The notes under the pieces: model-generated | The model's database searches: none | What the model was told of the DNA's origin: nothing | Seen by the model: the letters and a program-made list of their open reading frames with translations, nothing else | Program-made: the position numbers and the translations under genes | Source: Rhodopseudomonas sp. BR0M22 | Lineage (GTDB): Bacteria > Pseudomonadota > Alphaproteobacteria > Rhizobiales > Xanthobacteraceae | Direction of reading: 5' to 3' | NCBI RefSeq assembly: GCF_010907035.1 | Contig: NZ_QUMK01000059.1 | Span: 1 to 37,141 of the forward strand | Length of the DNA: 37,141 bases | Shown: positions 1 through 8,100 of the stretch, in pieces | Layout: each line of letters opens with the position of its first letter | How positions within the stretch are numbered: position 1 is the first letter of the stretch

Positions 1-366
1 GTACTTGGCCTTGCCGCTGAGCAGCTGATCGACCAGCTCCTCGCGCGAGGCGCCCAGAGTTTCTGCGGCGGCGTAGAGATACAACCCGTGGCCGCACTCG
101 TCCTGAACCTTTGCGAGCAGCGCCGCTTTCCGGCGCAGCGTCGGTGCACGGGTGATCCAATTGCCTTCTGGCAGCATGCCGACGATTTCGGAATGCGCGT
201 GCTGGGAGATCTGACGCACCAGAGTCTTGCGGTACGCGGCCGGCATCCAGTCGTTCGGCTCGATCCGCTCCTCGGCATCGATCCGCGCCTGGAACCGCGC
301 GGCGCGGGTCGCGTCCTCGATGTTCCGCTCGTCACCGTCCGACACGTTCAGTGCCTGGGTGTACAT
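1..366 (-). CDS. paaA: Phenylacetyl-CoA epoxidase subunit PaaA (5' part, truncated by window edge)
   Basis: Only the first 122 codons are present; the gene runs off the left edge. PaaA is the catalytic di-iron subunit of the PaaABC(D)E multicomponent enzyme, which epoxidises the ring of phenylacetyl-CoA in aerobic phenylacetate degradation in the cytoplasm. Seen directly: the translation begins MYTQAL and contains [23 protein letters not shown] and [20 protein letters not shown], all hallmarks of PaaA, with an ExxH iron-ligand motif at E90-H93. The ATG at 366 is preceded by a strong GGAGGAG Shine-Dalgarno (374-380). paaB and further subunits are expected just outside the window. The start faces a divergent TetR gene across a palindrome, so repression relieved by a pathway CoA ester is likely (inference). 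Confidence 0.95.
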   Translation of the reverse strand, partial: MYTQALNVSDGDERNIEDATRAARFQARIDAEERIEPNDWMPAAYRKTLVRQISQHAHSEIVGMLPEGNWITRAPTLRRKAALLAKVQDECGHGLYLYAAAETLGASREELVDQLLSGKAKY

Positions 367-397
367 GGCGATCTCCTCCGGCTTTGTTGGAAATATA

Positions 398-419
398 ATT
401 GACCAATTGGACGGTCAAT
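398..419. promoter_or_regulatory. Operator-like inverted repeat in the paaA promoter
   Basis: ATTGACC (398-404) and GGTCAAT (413-419) form a perfect 7-bp inverted repeat around an 8-bp centre; CCAATTGG at 403-410 is itself a palindrome. Read toward paaA, TTGACC (418-413) can serve as a -35 and the adjacent TATATT/TATTTC as a -10. The repeat would therefore cover the paaA promoter. The divergent TetR protein is the obvious ligand, by inference from position only. Confidence 0.6.
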
Positions 420-488
420 GCAAGTGTCGGAACCGAACACCGATGGTGCGTCGCAACGCACTGTCCGCCAACAGGATTCCGACCGCCC

Positions 489-1169
489 ATGGCGCGCACG
501 CGAGCCACCGACTACGACGATAAACGCCGCGGCATTCTCAGCCGTTCCGCGCGGCTGTTCGCCGAACACGGCTACACCGGCACCTCGATCACCATGATCG
601 CCGATGCCTGCGGCGTGTCGAAGGCGCTGATGTATCACTACTACCCGTCGAAGGATGCGGTGCTGTTCGATCTGCTCGAAGATCACCTGCAGCACCTGGT
701 CACGGTCGTCGACGCCGCAACGCAGGGCGAAAGCACTCCGAGCGAAAGATTGTTTGCGATTTCGGCGGCGCTACTCGAAGCCTATCGCGGCGCCGACGCC
801 GAACATCAGGTGCAGATCTCCAGCCTCAAGCTGCTGCCGCCGGAGCAGCAGGACGTGTTGAAGGCGCTCGAACGCAAGCTGGTGGTGTCGATGTCGGACG
901 CAATCGCCGCCGCGATCCCGGCCGCCGCCGCCAAACCGGAGCTGCTCAAGCCGCTGACGATGTCGCTGTTCGGCATGCTGAACTGGCACTACCTCTGGTT
1001 CCGCGAAGGCAAAGGCCTGTCGCGCGAGACCTACGCGAAGATGGTGACCGCACTGATGATCGCCGGCGCCGAACAGGCGATCGGCGTGATCACAACCACG
1101 CCGGCCAAAGCTGAACGGGCAGCGCCGCGGAAGAAGAGCGAGCGGGCCGCGGTGGCGCGGCGAGTGTAG
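489..1169 (+). CDS. TetR/AcrR-family regulator, probable PaaR-type repressor of paa genes
   Basis: A 226-residue protein with an N-terminal helix-turn-helix: ARLFAEHGYTGTSITMIADA then CGVSKALMYHYYPSKDAVL, the canonical TetR recognition-helix region at about residues 17-60. The C-terminal ligand domain is all-helical and ends in a basic Ala/Arg/Lys-rich tail. I chose the ATG at 489 because the open frame back to 399 runs through the paaA operator and would add an uncharged leader absent from TetR proteins. The gene is divergent from paaA. In other proteobacteria TetR-type PaaR represses paa operons and is released by phenylacetyl-CoA, so the same role is likely. The assignment to PaaR rests on position; the TetR family assignment is firm. 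Confidence 0.85.
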   Translation: MARTRATDYDDKRRGILSRSARLFAEHGYTGTSITMIADACGVSKALMYHYYPSKDAVLFDLLEDHLQHLVTVVDAATQGESTPSERLFAISAALLEAYRGADAEHQVQISSLKLLPPEQQDVLKALERKLVVSMSDAIAAAIPAAAAKPELLKPLTMSLFGMLNWHYLWFREGKGLSRETYAKMVTALMIAGAEQAIGVITTTPAKAERAAPRKKSERAAVARRV

Positions 1170-1185
1170 GTCGAAGGCCCCTCCA

Positions 1186-1293
1186 CCCGTCATTCCGGGG
1201 CGCGCGCAAGTGCGAACCCGGAATCTCCGCAACACACAACAACCTCGGGATTCCGGGCTCGCGAGCTGATCGCTCTCTACCCGGACTGACGGG
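1186..1293. repeat. Dispersed intergenic hairpin repeat (CCCGTCATTCCGGGG type)
   Basis: The element opens with CCCGTCA (1186-1192) and closes with TGACGGG (1287-1293). Inside, CCCGGAATC and GATTCCGGG form a second complementary pair. The same opening, GGTCATTCCGGGGCGCGCGCA, recurs at about 37039. I know this motif as an abundant intergenic repeat in Rhodopseudomonas and Bradyrhizobium genomes. It fills most of the gap between the TetR gene and the phasin terminator and has no coding potential. Confidence 0.7.
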
Positions 1294-1319
1294 ATGGGAC
1301 GCCAGATAAAAGGACGCCC

Positions 1320-1346
1320 AAAAAGAAAGGCCCGCGTGAGCGGGCC
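1320..1346 (-). terminator. Rho-independent terminator of the phasin gene
   Basis: GGCCCGC (1329-1335), a GTGA loop and GCGGGCC (1340-1346) form a perfect 7-bp GC stem. Read on the minus strand it is followed by TTTCTTTTT. It lies about 60 bases past the phasin stop codon at 1405. Confidence 0.85.
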
Positions 1347-1404
1347 GAGGTCGGGAGGAACAGCGAGCCTCGAACGCGAGGCTCGGGGTCGACAGCAGCG
1401 GCGC

Positions 1405-1908
1405 TTAGGCCGACTTGCTGAAGGTCTTAGCGAAGTTGTCCTGCACCGTCTTGGCGCTCTCGCTGGCCAGCTTGCTGAAGTACTCGGTGGCGGACTTGGC
1501 GCGCGACACCAGCACTTCGCCCTGCGAGCGGGCAAGATCAGACTGGATCTGGAACGCCTCGTTCACCGACTTCGCCGACGCAAGCCTGTCGAGGCCCGTG
1601 AAGAACGCCTGGGTGTCCTGATAGATCGCCTGCTGGATATTGCGGGTGATCTTGGCGGCTTCGCTCACCGAATTGGCGACGGTTTCCTCGATCACCGAGG
1701 TCACCTTCTCCGAACCGGCGTGGAAGTCCGCGGCCTTCTCCTTGGCAGTGCCGGCGGCACGCTTGACGAAGTCGCGGGCGGCTTCCGGAACCTCGAGGGT
1801 CTGGAAGTTCTTGAACGCGTCGGTCACCGGCTGGAATGCCTGCTTGACGCTATCGGCCACCGTTTCGGCCGCTTGGGTGAAGCTCTCGTGATTAGCAGCA
1901 TCGGTCAT
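1405..1908 (-). CDS. Phasin family protein (PHA granule-associated)
   Basis: A 167-residue amphipathic, helix-rich protein without signal peptide or membrane segment. Phasins coat polyhydroxyalkanoate granules in the cytoplasm and control their size and number. The middle (about residues 45-150) has the heptad-like spacing of the Phasin_2 family, with QAFFTGLDRLASAKSVNEAF, a run of polar residues, and then RAKSATEYFSKLASESAKTV near the C terminus. Start: the ATG at 1908 is preceded by GGAGA; an in-frame ATG 11 codons upstream lacks a comparable site. A terminator follows at 1320-1346, so the gene is probably monocistronic. The upstream TGC-rich inverted repeat (1992-2021) resembles sites used by the PHA repressor PhaR. 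The adjacent PhaE-like gene supports the PHA role. Confidence 0.88.
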   Translation of the reverse strand: MTDAANHESFTQAAETVADSVKQAFQPVTDAFKNFQTLEVPEAARDFVKRAAGTAKEKAADFHAGSEKVTSVIEETVANSVSEAAKITRNIQQAIYQDTQAFFTGLDRLASAKSVNEAFQIQSDLARSQGEVLVSRAKSATEYFSKLASESAKTVQDNFAKTFSKSA

Positions 1909-1991
1909 TTCAAATCTCCATCCTCGTGCCTGAGCCATGGTCTTCCCGTCCGACCAGCGGCCCGGGCCAGACAAATATGACACAAGCGATA

Positions 1992-2021
1992 TTGCGTTGC
2001 AATGAAATTGCTGCAATGCAA
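1992..2021. promoter_or_regulatory. TGC-rich inverted repeat upstream of the phasin gene, possible PhaR site
   Basis: TTGCGTTGCA (1992-2001) and TGCAATGCAA (2012-2021) are complementary with one mismatch, separated by 10 bases. On the minus strand TTGCAG and CAATAT are spaced 16 bases apart and could be -35 and -10 elements overlapping the repeat. PhaR regulators of alphaproteobacterial phasin genes are known to bind TGC-rich DNA. The link to PhaR is inference; no phaR gene is in this window. Confidence 0.5.
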
Positions 2022-2114
2022 TACAAAATCTATGTTAAGGGATTGATATAAAAGAATATTCTACAAACATTAACACAATCAGCACGTGCTTTTCGAAGCA
2101 TTACACTCGTAAAT

Positions 2115-2444
2115 CTACGAGCCACCGCCCGAGCCTTTCGGCTTGGCTGACTTCGCCGGATGGACAGCAGCCGCCAGTTCGTCGAGCCGCCGCTCAACCT
2201 CCGCGAGCCGGGCGTTGAACTCCTGCATCTGCGCGCGCGAAGGCAGATTCATACCGGCAAGATATTTGTCCATCATCTCGGCGAACTGCTTGTGCGCCTC
2301 GGCAGAAACGCCGCCGACCTGCTGCGCGACTTTGCCGAGCTCCGGCGACGCCAGCGCCTGATTGGCGAACGCAGCGAATCCCTTGCTCATTTCCCCGAAC
2401 ATCGCCTGCCAAGCGGCTGCGGGATCGTTGTCCTTGTCGGCCAT
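2115..2444 (-). CDS. Small PhaE/phasin-like protein, putative PHA-associated
   Basis: A 109-residue soluble protein rich in Ala, Gln, Met and Glu, with FGEMSKGFAAFANQAL at residues 16-31 and MNLPSRAQMQEFNARLAEVE then RRLDELAAAV at about 69-98. The latter resembles the C-terminal end of PhaE, the accessory subunit of class III PHA synthases, and of short poly(R)-hydroxyalkanoic acid synthase subunit-like proteins in Rhizobiales. It ends in a Lys/Gly/Ser-rich tail. No catalytic motif is present, so a scaffolding or granule-surface role is likely. Start: ATG at 2444 with AGGGGAGA upstream. It is the last gene of the DUF6489-hydrolase group, 47 bases after the hydrolase. A small hairpin (CTCGTA-AATC-TACGAG, 2106-2121) overlaps the stop codon. 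Confidence 0.7.
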   Translation of the reverse strand: MADKDNDPAAAWQAMFGEMSKGFAAFANQALASPELGKVAQQVGGVSAEAHKQFAEMMDKYLAGMNLPSRAQMQEFNARLAEVERRLDELAAAVHPAKSAKPKGSGGGS

Positions 2445-2491
2445 TGCGGTCTCCCCTCGTTGTCCTGCGCGGCACGCCGCGCGAAGACCTT

Positions 2492-3283
2492 TTACCGGCT
2501 CGGCACCGCGTAGGCGAAGGCAAATGGACCGGAGCGATCGAACGGGGTGAACTCGCCTTCCGGCTGCGCCAGCCGGTCGGCGATCGCCCACAGCACGGCG
2601 GCGTTGACGATCAAGCCGATATGGCTCGCAAGCACGACCTCGATGTTCTCGGCGCGCGGCGATGGCTGCAAGCGCGACGTGCGCCAGTTCACGATGCCGT
2701 CGGTGCGGGAATAGATCGACGTGGCCGGCACCGGCATCTCCCCGCCGAGCGGCTCGAGGTCTTCGAGGTGAACCTCGGTCAGCTCTTCGCCCGACAGCCT
2801 TTCGTAGATCCGTTTGGCATGGGTGGCGGTGACGTCGCCGGTGAACGGGCTGCCGAGCGTGATGATGTCGCGCACCATCTCGGGCGCATGCAGCGCCAGA
2901 TCGCGCGCATAGACGCCGCCGAGGCTCCACCCGACCAGACTGACCTTGCGGCCTGTCGCGTCATGAACCGCGGTGAGCCGGTCGCGCAGACGGGCGCGCA
3001 TCCGGTAGATGCCGCCGAGATTGCGGCCCAGCTCCCAGGCGAACACCTGATAGCCGAGGAGCCTGAGATAGCGCCGCATCGGCGCGGTCGACAGATCGCT
3101 GGCGAGCAAACCGGGTAGAACCAGCACCGGATGACCATCGCCGCGTGGCGCGCGCAGCAGCAGCGGCGACAGCAGCAGGCTGGCGTTGAACTCGAAGAAG
3201 CTGCGCGCCTCGGCGAGCAGCAGCGCGACGCTCGGCGGCTTCAGCCGATCGCGACTCTCGCCGGCGCCGCGCTCGTCAGGCAT
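2492..3283 (-). CDS. Alpha/beta hydrolase (esterase/lipase-like), possibly PHA-linked
   Basis: A 263-residue alpha/beta-hydrolase. A full catalytic triad can be read: nucleophile S120 in VGWSLGGVYA, acid D195 in YSRTDGIVNW and H221 in LASHIGLIV. An HPVLVLPGLLASD segment (residues 51-63) precedes the oxyanion-hole loop, and TLGSPFTG (142-149) is the strand after the nucleophile elbow, as in triacylglycerol-lipase/PGAP1-like folds. There is no signal peptide, so it is probably intracellular. It lies 14 bases after the DUF6489 gene and just before a PhaE-like gene. An activity on hydroxyalkanoate oligomers or granule lipids is therefore plausible but not shown. It lacks the lipase box arrangement of classical secreted PHB depolymerases. 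Confidence 0.85.
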   Translation of the reverse strand: MPDERGAGESRDRLKPPSVALLLAEARSFFEFNASLLLSPLLLRAPRGDGHPVLVLPGLLASDLSTAPMRRYLRLLGYQVFAWELGRNLGGIYRMRARLRDRLTAVHDATGRKVSLVGWSLGGVYARDLALHAPEMVRDIITLGSPFTGDVTATHAKRIYERLSGEELTEVHLEDLEPLGGEMPVPATSIYSRTDGIVNWRTSRLQPSPRAENIEVVLASHIGLIVNAAVLWAIADRLAQPEGEFTPFDRSGPFAFAYAVPSR

Positions 3284-3297
3284 CGCATCTCCGATGG

Positions 3298-3552
3298 TTA
3301 CTTCTTGTCCTTGGTCAGCGCGCCGCCGAGCCCCGTCATCGTGATGAACATTTCGCCGAATCGCTCAGCGAGCTTCGGATCGAAAGTGAACCAGGTCTTC
3401 ATCAACGCCTCGGGCGACACCTTCTCGATGTTCGACAGCATCTGTTCCTGGAGCTTGTCCATCACCGCGGTCTGCATAGGCTGCACGTCGGGAAGCCCGA
3501 AGAACTGCCGTGCTTCTTCCGGCGTGCAATCGATCTCGACGTTGACTTTCAT
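3298..3552 (-). CDS. DUF6489 family protein, first gene of the hydrolase/PhaE-like group
   Basis: An 84-residue cytoplasmic protein starting MKVNVEIDCTPEEARQFFGL. This N terminus, a short beta strand followed by an acidic Cys-Thr-Pro-Glu-Glu helix, is typical of DUF6489 proteins of Rhizobiales and Sphingomonadales. The rest contains DVQPMQTAVMDKLQEQ, a likely amphipathic helix, and FGEMFITMTGLGG near the C terminus. The hydrophobic-polar patterning with FGEM echoes the same tetrapeptide in the PhaE-like protein two genes on, and suggests a membrane- or granule-associating helix (inference). I chose the ATG at 3552 over the upstream in-frame start at 3630, which adds an unrelated hydrophobic leader. 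The function is unknown. Confidence 0.75.
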   Translation of the reverse strand: MKVNVEIDCTPEEARQFFGLPDVQPMQTAVMDKLQEQMLSNIEKVSPEALMKTWFTFDPKLAERFGEMFITMTGLGGALTKDKK

Positions 3553-3642
3553 GGCCGCTCCACAGTCCTGCATTGACGCATCGAGCAGTATCGCCGCGAC
3601 TGGCGTCGCGATGCAAGCGATCCAACGCAAAAGCGTGAGGCT

Positions 3643-4896
3643 TCAACCGAAGCGTTCGGCGGAGAAGGGACGCGGATCGGTGAGCGGCTGTTCGCCGGTC
3701 ATCATTTCGGCGAGCAGCCGGCCGGTGACCGGCCCCAGCGTCAGGCCGTGATGCTGGTGACCGAAATCGAACCACAGGCCGGGATGGCGCGGCGCGCGGC
3801 CGATCAGCGGCAGCATGTCGGGCAGGCACGGCCGCGCGCCCATCCATGGCTGCTGCTCGATGGTGTCGCCGAGCGGAAACAGCGCGCGCGCCATCGGCAG
3901 GGTCTGCGCGACCTGCACCGGCGAAGGCGGCGCGTCGCGGCGCGCGAATTCGGCACCGGTGGTGAGGCGGATGCCGCGGTTCATCGGCGCCAGCAGATAG
4001 CCGCGATCGGCGTCGAGCACCGCGTGCTGAAGGCTGGCGTTGCCGCGCGGGGCAAGATGGATGTGATAGCCGCGCTTGACGCCGAGCGGGAAGCGGTAAC
4101 CGAGCGGCTTGAACACCAGATCGGACCACGGCCCCATCGCCACCACCGCTTCACGCGCCGTGACGACGCCAAGCTCCGTCGCAATCCGCCAGCCGGCCTC
4201 CTCCTGCTGCAGCGTGCGCGCATCGCCTTTGACGAAGCGCCCGCCGCGCCGGGAGAACAGCGCCGCATAGGCTTTGACGAGCCCGCCGGGATCCGGGATC
4301 GAACCGGGCTCCAGCCAGTGGATCGCCCCCGTGAAATCGCCGGTGAGGTTCGGCTCGCGTTCGGCGATGCCGCGTTGGTCGAGCACGTCGGCGACGACGC
4401 CGAACTGCCGCGCCCGTTCGAGATCGCCGAGCGCCTTGCCAAAGCTGTTCGGCGAACGGAACAGCTTGATCCAGCCGGTCTTGCGCAGCAGCTCCGGCAC
4501 GCCGGCTTCGGCGATCAGCGTCTCATGTTCGAGCAGGCTGCGCCGGATCAGCGGCAACGCCGCCTTGGCCGTCTCGGCGGCGCGGCGCGGCGACGAGGCG
4601 AGAAAATAGCGCACCAGCCAGGGCAGGAATTCGGGAATACCGGAGACCTGATAATGCGCATCCGCCGAGCCGTTCACTGCGTAGCGCAGCAGATGGCCGA
4701 GATCGCGCGGAAACATGTAGGGAAACACCGAGGCGCATTCGATCAACCCGGCGTTGCCGTAGCTGGTCTCGTCGCCCGCGGTGCCGTTGCGATCGACCAG
4801 CACCACATCGCGCCCGCGGCGCTGCAAATGTAACGCAGCGCAGACACCGACGATGCCCGCGCCGAGCACCACGACATCGGTCTCGTTCCGCTTCAT
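3643..4896 (-). CDS. FAD-dependent oxidoreductase, D-amino-acid dehydrogenase (DadA)-like
   Basis: A 417-residue DAO-superfamily enzyme. An N-terminal Rossmann FAD motif, VVVLGAGIVGVCAALHL (G12-x-G14-xx-G17), is followed by an acidic VLVD ending the second strand. GDETSYGNAGLIECASVFPY at about residues 41-60 is the DadA-type flavin-contacting segment. The C terminus has PCLPDMLPLIGRAP and FDFGHQHHGLTLGP, where the substrate and FAD pyrophosphate are bound. It probably oxidises a D-amino acid or a related amine or imino acid, passing electrons to the respiratory chain. The exact substrate cannot be told from sequence. It stands alone on the minus strand between the PHA group and the efflux terminator; no dadX racemase is adjacent. 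The first 30 bases upstream show no strong Shine-Dalgarno. Confidence 0.85.
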   Translation of the reverse strand: MKRNETDVVVLGAGIVGVCAALHLQRRGRDVVLVDRNGTAGDETSYGNAGLIECASVFPYMFPRDLGHLLRYAVNGSADAHYQVSGIPEFLPWLVRYFLASSPRRAAETAKAALPLIRRSLLEHETLIAEAGVPELLRKTGWIKLFRSPNSFGKALGDLERARQFGVVADVLDQRGIAEREPNLTGDFTGAIHWLEPGSIPDPGGLVKAYAALFSRRGGRFVKGDARTLQQEEAGWRIATELGVVTAREAVVAMGPWSDLVFKPLGYRFPLGVKRGYHIHLAPRGNASLQHAVLDADRGYLLAPMNRGIRLTTGAEFARRDAPPSPVQVAQTLPMARALFPLGDTIEQQPWMGARPCLPDMLPLIGRAPRHPGLWFDFGHQHHGLTLGPVTGRLLAEMMTGEQPLTDPRPFSAERFG

Positions 4897-4987
4897 GGAC
4901 TCAAGTTAAGCGCATCGGCCCGCGATCGCCAACGCCAAACCGTGTTTGCAGGGGTGCCATAACGGCGCGTCGTGACTGCGGCAGACC

Positions 4988-5069
4988 GCTGCCGAGAGCC
5001 TCGTCATCGGCAGCTCAAACGCCGGGCAGCTCGCTGCATTCGACATCATTGCGACGATCACAATCGTCG
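4988..5069. repeat. Pair of perfect intergenic inverted repeats
   Basis: GCTGCCGA (4988-4995) pairs with TCGGCAGC (5007-5014) across 11 bases. CGACGAT (5052-5058) pairs with ATCGTCG (5063-5069) across 4 bases. Both lie in the 277-base gene-free stretch between the DadA-like start and the efflux terminator. No Shine-Dalgarno plus ORF is visible. They could be operators for the oxidoreductase gene or structured RNA; neither is supported further. Confidence 0.4.
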
Positions 5070-5114
5070 GTCTGCGAATCCGGATGACGCGACGATGACG
5101 AATCGCACGCGCCG

Positions 5115-5146
5115 AAAACAAAATGGCGGGCCGATCGGCCCGCCAT
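5115..5146 (-). terminator. Rho-independent terminator of the RND efflux operon
   Basis: ATGGCGGGCCGA (5123-5134) is followed directly by its complement TCGGCCCGCCAT (5135-5146), forming a perfect 24-base palindrome. On the minus strand it is followed by TTTGTTTT. It lies 27 bases beyond the pump's stop codon. Confidence 0.88.
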
Positions 5147-5173
5147 CGTTGTCGGAAAATCGCAGGGCTTCGC

Positions 5174-8100
5174 TCAGCTCGGCTTCAGCGCCGGCGAGCC
5201 GTGCTCCATCTCGTAGTCCTCGATCTGCTTGGCGCGATCGGACTCCAGCGCGGCACGGTGATCGGTGCCGATCGCCACATACACCGCCGGCAACACGAAC
5301 AGCGTGAACAGCGTACCGATCATCATGCCCGAGACGACGACGAGACCGATGGAGAACCGGCTGGCCGCGCCCGCGCCCGAGGCGGTGAGCAGCGGCAGCA
5401 GGCCGGTGACCATCGCGGCGGTGGTCATCAGGATCGGCCGCAGCCGCACCCGCGCCGACTGCTCGATCGCGGTGCGCTTGTCGAGCGCCTCCTTGATCTG
5501 CAGCTCGCGCGCGAACTCGACCATCAGGATGCCGTGCTTACTGATCAGGCCGACCAGGGTGAGCAGACCGACCTGGGTATAGATGTTGATCGTCGCCACG
5601 CCGAAGAACAGCGGGATCAACGCACCCGAGATCGCCATCGGCACCGAGATCATGATCACCAGCGGGTCACGCAGACTCTCGAACTGCGCGGCCAGCACCA
5701 GGAAGATGATGATCAGCGCGAAGCCGAAGGTGATGGCGAGCTGGTTGCCTTCCTGCACGTACTGCCGCGCGTCGGCGAGGTAGTCGTGGCTGAAGCCGGA
5801 CGGCAGGTTCTTGGCCTGCTGTTCGAGGAAGTCGACCGCCTGGCCGACGGTGACGCCCGGCATCGGCACCGCCTGGAAGGTGGCGGAGTTGAGCTGGTTG
5901 AAGTGCGTCAGCGCGTTCGGGTCGGTCGCGGTCTCGATCTTCACCAGCGTCGACAGCGGCACCTGCTGCCCGCTCGCGCTCGGCACGTAGAAGCCGTCGA
6001 GCGATTGCGGTGTCAGGCGGTCGGCACGCGGCACCTGCGGGATCACCTGATACGACCGGCCTTCGAGGTTGAAGCGGTTGACGTAGTTGCCGCCGAGCAG
6101 CGTCGCCAGCGTCGAGCCGAGCCGCTGCATGTTGATGCCGAGATCGCTCGCCTTGGTGCGATCGATCGTCACCCGCACCACCGGCTGGTTGAAGTCGAGG
6201 TCGCTGTCGGCAACGATGAACAGACCGCTCTTGCGCGCAGCGTCCTTCAGCTTGACCATCTCCTCGTAGACCGCGCGGAACCCGGCGGTCGAGTTGATCA
6301 CCATCTGGATCGGCAGACCGCCCGGACCGCCGGGCAGCGGCGGCAGGTTGAAGGCGAAGGCGTTGACGCCCTCGATCTTGCTGAGCTCGGCCTGCACCAG
6401 CGGCTTGAGCTGCATGGCGGTGCGCTTGCGCTCGTCCCACGGCTTCAGCAGCATGCCGGCGATGCCGTTGTTCGGTCCCGAGGTGCCGTTCAGGATGAAG
6501 CGCAGATCGGTTTCGGGGAAGCTGGCATAGGCCTTGTCGAGCTTCTCGCCATAATAGTTGGCGTAGTCGATGTTGGCGTATTTCGGCGCCTTGGTCACCG
6601 CGAACACGATGCCCTGATCTTCTTCCGGCGCCAGCTCCTTGGACGTGTTCATGTACATGAAGCCGACCAGGCCGAGGATCACGACCGCGAACAGGCCGGT
6701 GATCGGCCGATAGTCGAGCGAACGGTCGAGCTGACGGCCGTACCACCGGGTCACGGCGCTGAACACGGAATCGACCTTCTGGGCGAACCAGCCCTGGCTC
6801 TCCTGGTGCTTGAGCAGCACCGAGCACATCATCGGCGACAGCGTCAGAGCGATGATGCCGGAGACGATCACCGAGCCGGCGAGCGTGAAGGCGAATTCGC
6901 GGAACAGCGCGCCGGTGAGGCCACCGAGGAAGCCGATCGGGGCGTACACCGCCGCCAGCGTGATGGTCATCGAGATCACCGGCCCGACGATTTCACGGGC
7001 GCCGATCAGCGAGGCCTGAACCGGACTCTTCCCCTCCTCCAAATGGCGATGGATGTTCTCCACCACCACGATGGCGTCGTCGACCACAAGACCGATCGCC
7101 AGCACCATCGCCAGCAGGGTCAAGAGGTTGATCGAGAATCCGAGCGCCAGCATCGCGGTGCAGACGCCGATCAGCGACAGCGGGATCGTCACCACCGGGA
7201 TGATCACCGACCGCAGGGAGGCCAGGAACAGGAAGATCACCACGATGACGATGCCGACCGCTTCGATCAGCGTCTTCTCCACTTCGTCGATCGACGAGCG
7301 GATGAACTTGGTCGAGTCGTAGGCCACCTTCATGTGCATCGACGGCGGCAAATTGCGCTCAATATCCGGGAACAGCGCGCGCACGCCGGTGACGATGTTG
7401 AGCGGGTTGCCCTGCGGTGTCGCCTGCACGCCGATGAAGATCGCGCGTTCGCCGGAGAACGCCACGCTGGAATCGGTGCTCTGTGCCGCCAGTTCGACGG
7501 TGGCGACGTCCTCCATCCGCACGAATCCGCCGTCCTTGGCTTTGACGATCATGCGTTTGAATTGATCGGCGTTCTGCAGGTCGGTGTTGGTGGTGATGTT
7601 GGAAACGGTCAGATAGCCCTTGGTCTGACCGGCCGCCGCCTGGAAGTTGTTGGCCTGGATCGCCGCCGTGATGTCGTTCGCCGACACGCCGCGCCCCGCC
7701 ATCCGGATCGGATCGAGCCAGATCCGCATCGCGAACGTCTGGCCGCCGAGAATATCGGCAGAGGCGACGCCGTCGACCGTGGACAGCACCGGCTGCACCA
7801 CGCGCGTCAGGTAGTCCGAGATCGCCGAGCCCGACAATTCGTTGCTCGAGAACCCGATATACATCACCGCCGTGGTCTGGCCGGTGGACTTGACGATCAC
7901 CGGGTCGTTGGCTTCCTTCGGGATCAGGTACTTGACCGAGTTCACCTTGGCCATCACCTCGGTAAGGGCCTGGTTCGGATCGAAGTTGAGCTTGACGTAG
8001 ACCGTGATCAGGCTTTGCCCCTGGGTCGACGACGAGGTGATGTAGTCGACGCCTTCGGCCGAGGCGACCGCCTGCTCCAGCGGCGTGGTGATGAAGCCCT

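Noticed and set aside
2115-2930. A 271-codon minus-strand frame reaching past the PhaE-like start
   Set aside because: The first 160 codons overlap the alpha/beta-hydrolase gene and are an Arg-rich shadow. The real gene begins at the ATG at 2444 with its own ribosome site.
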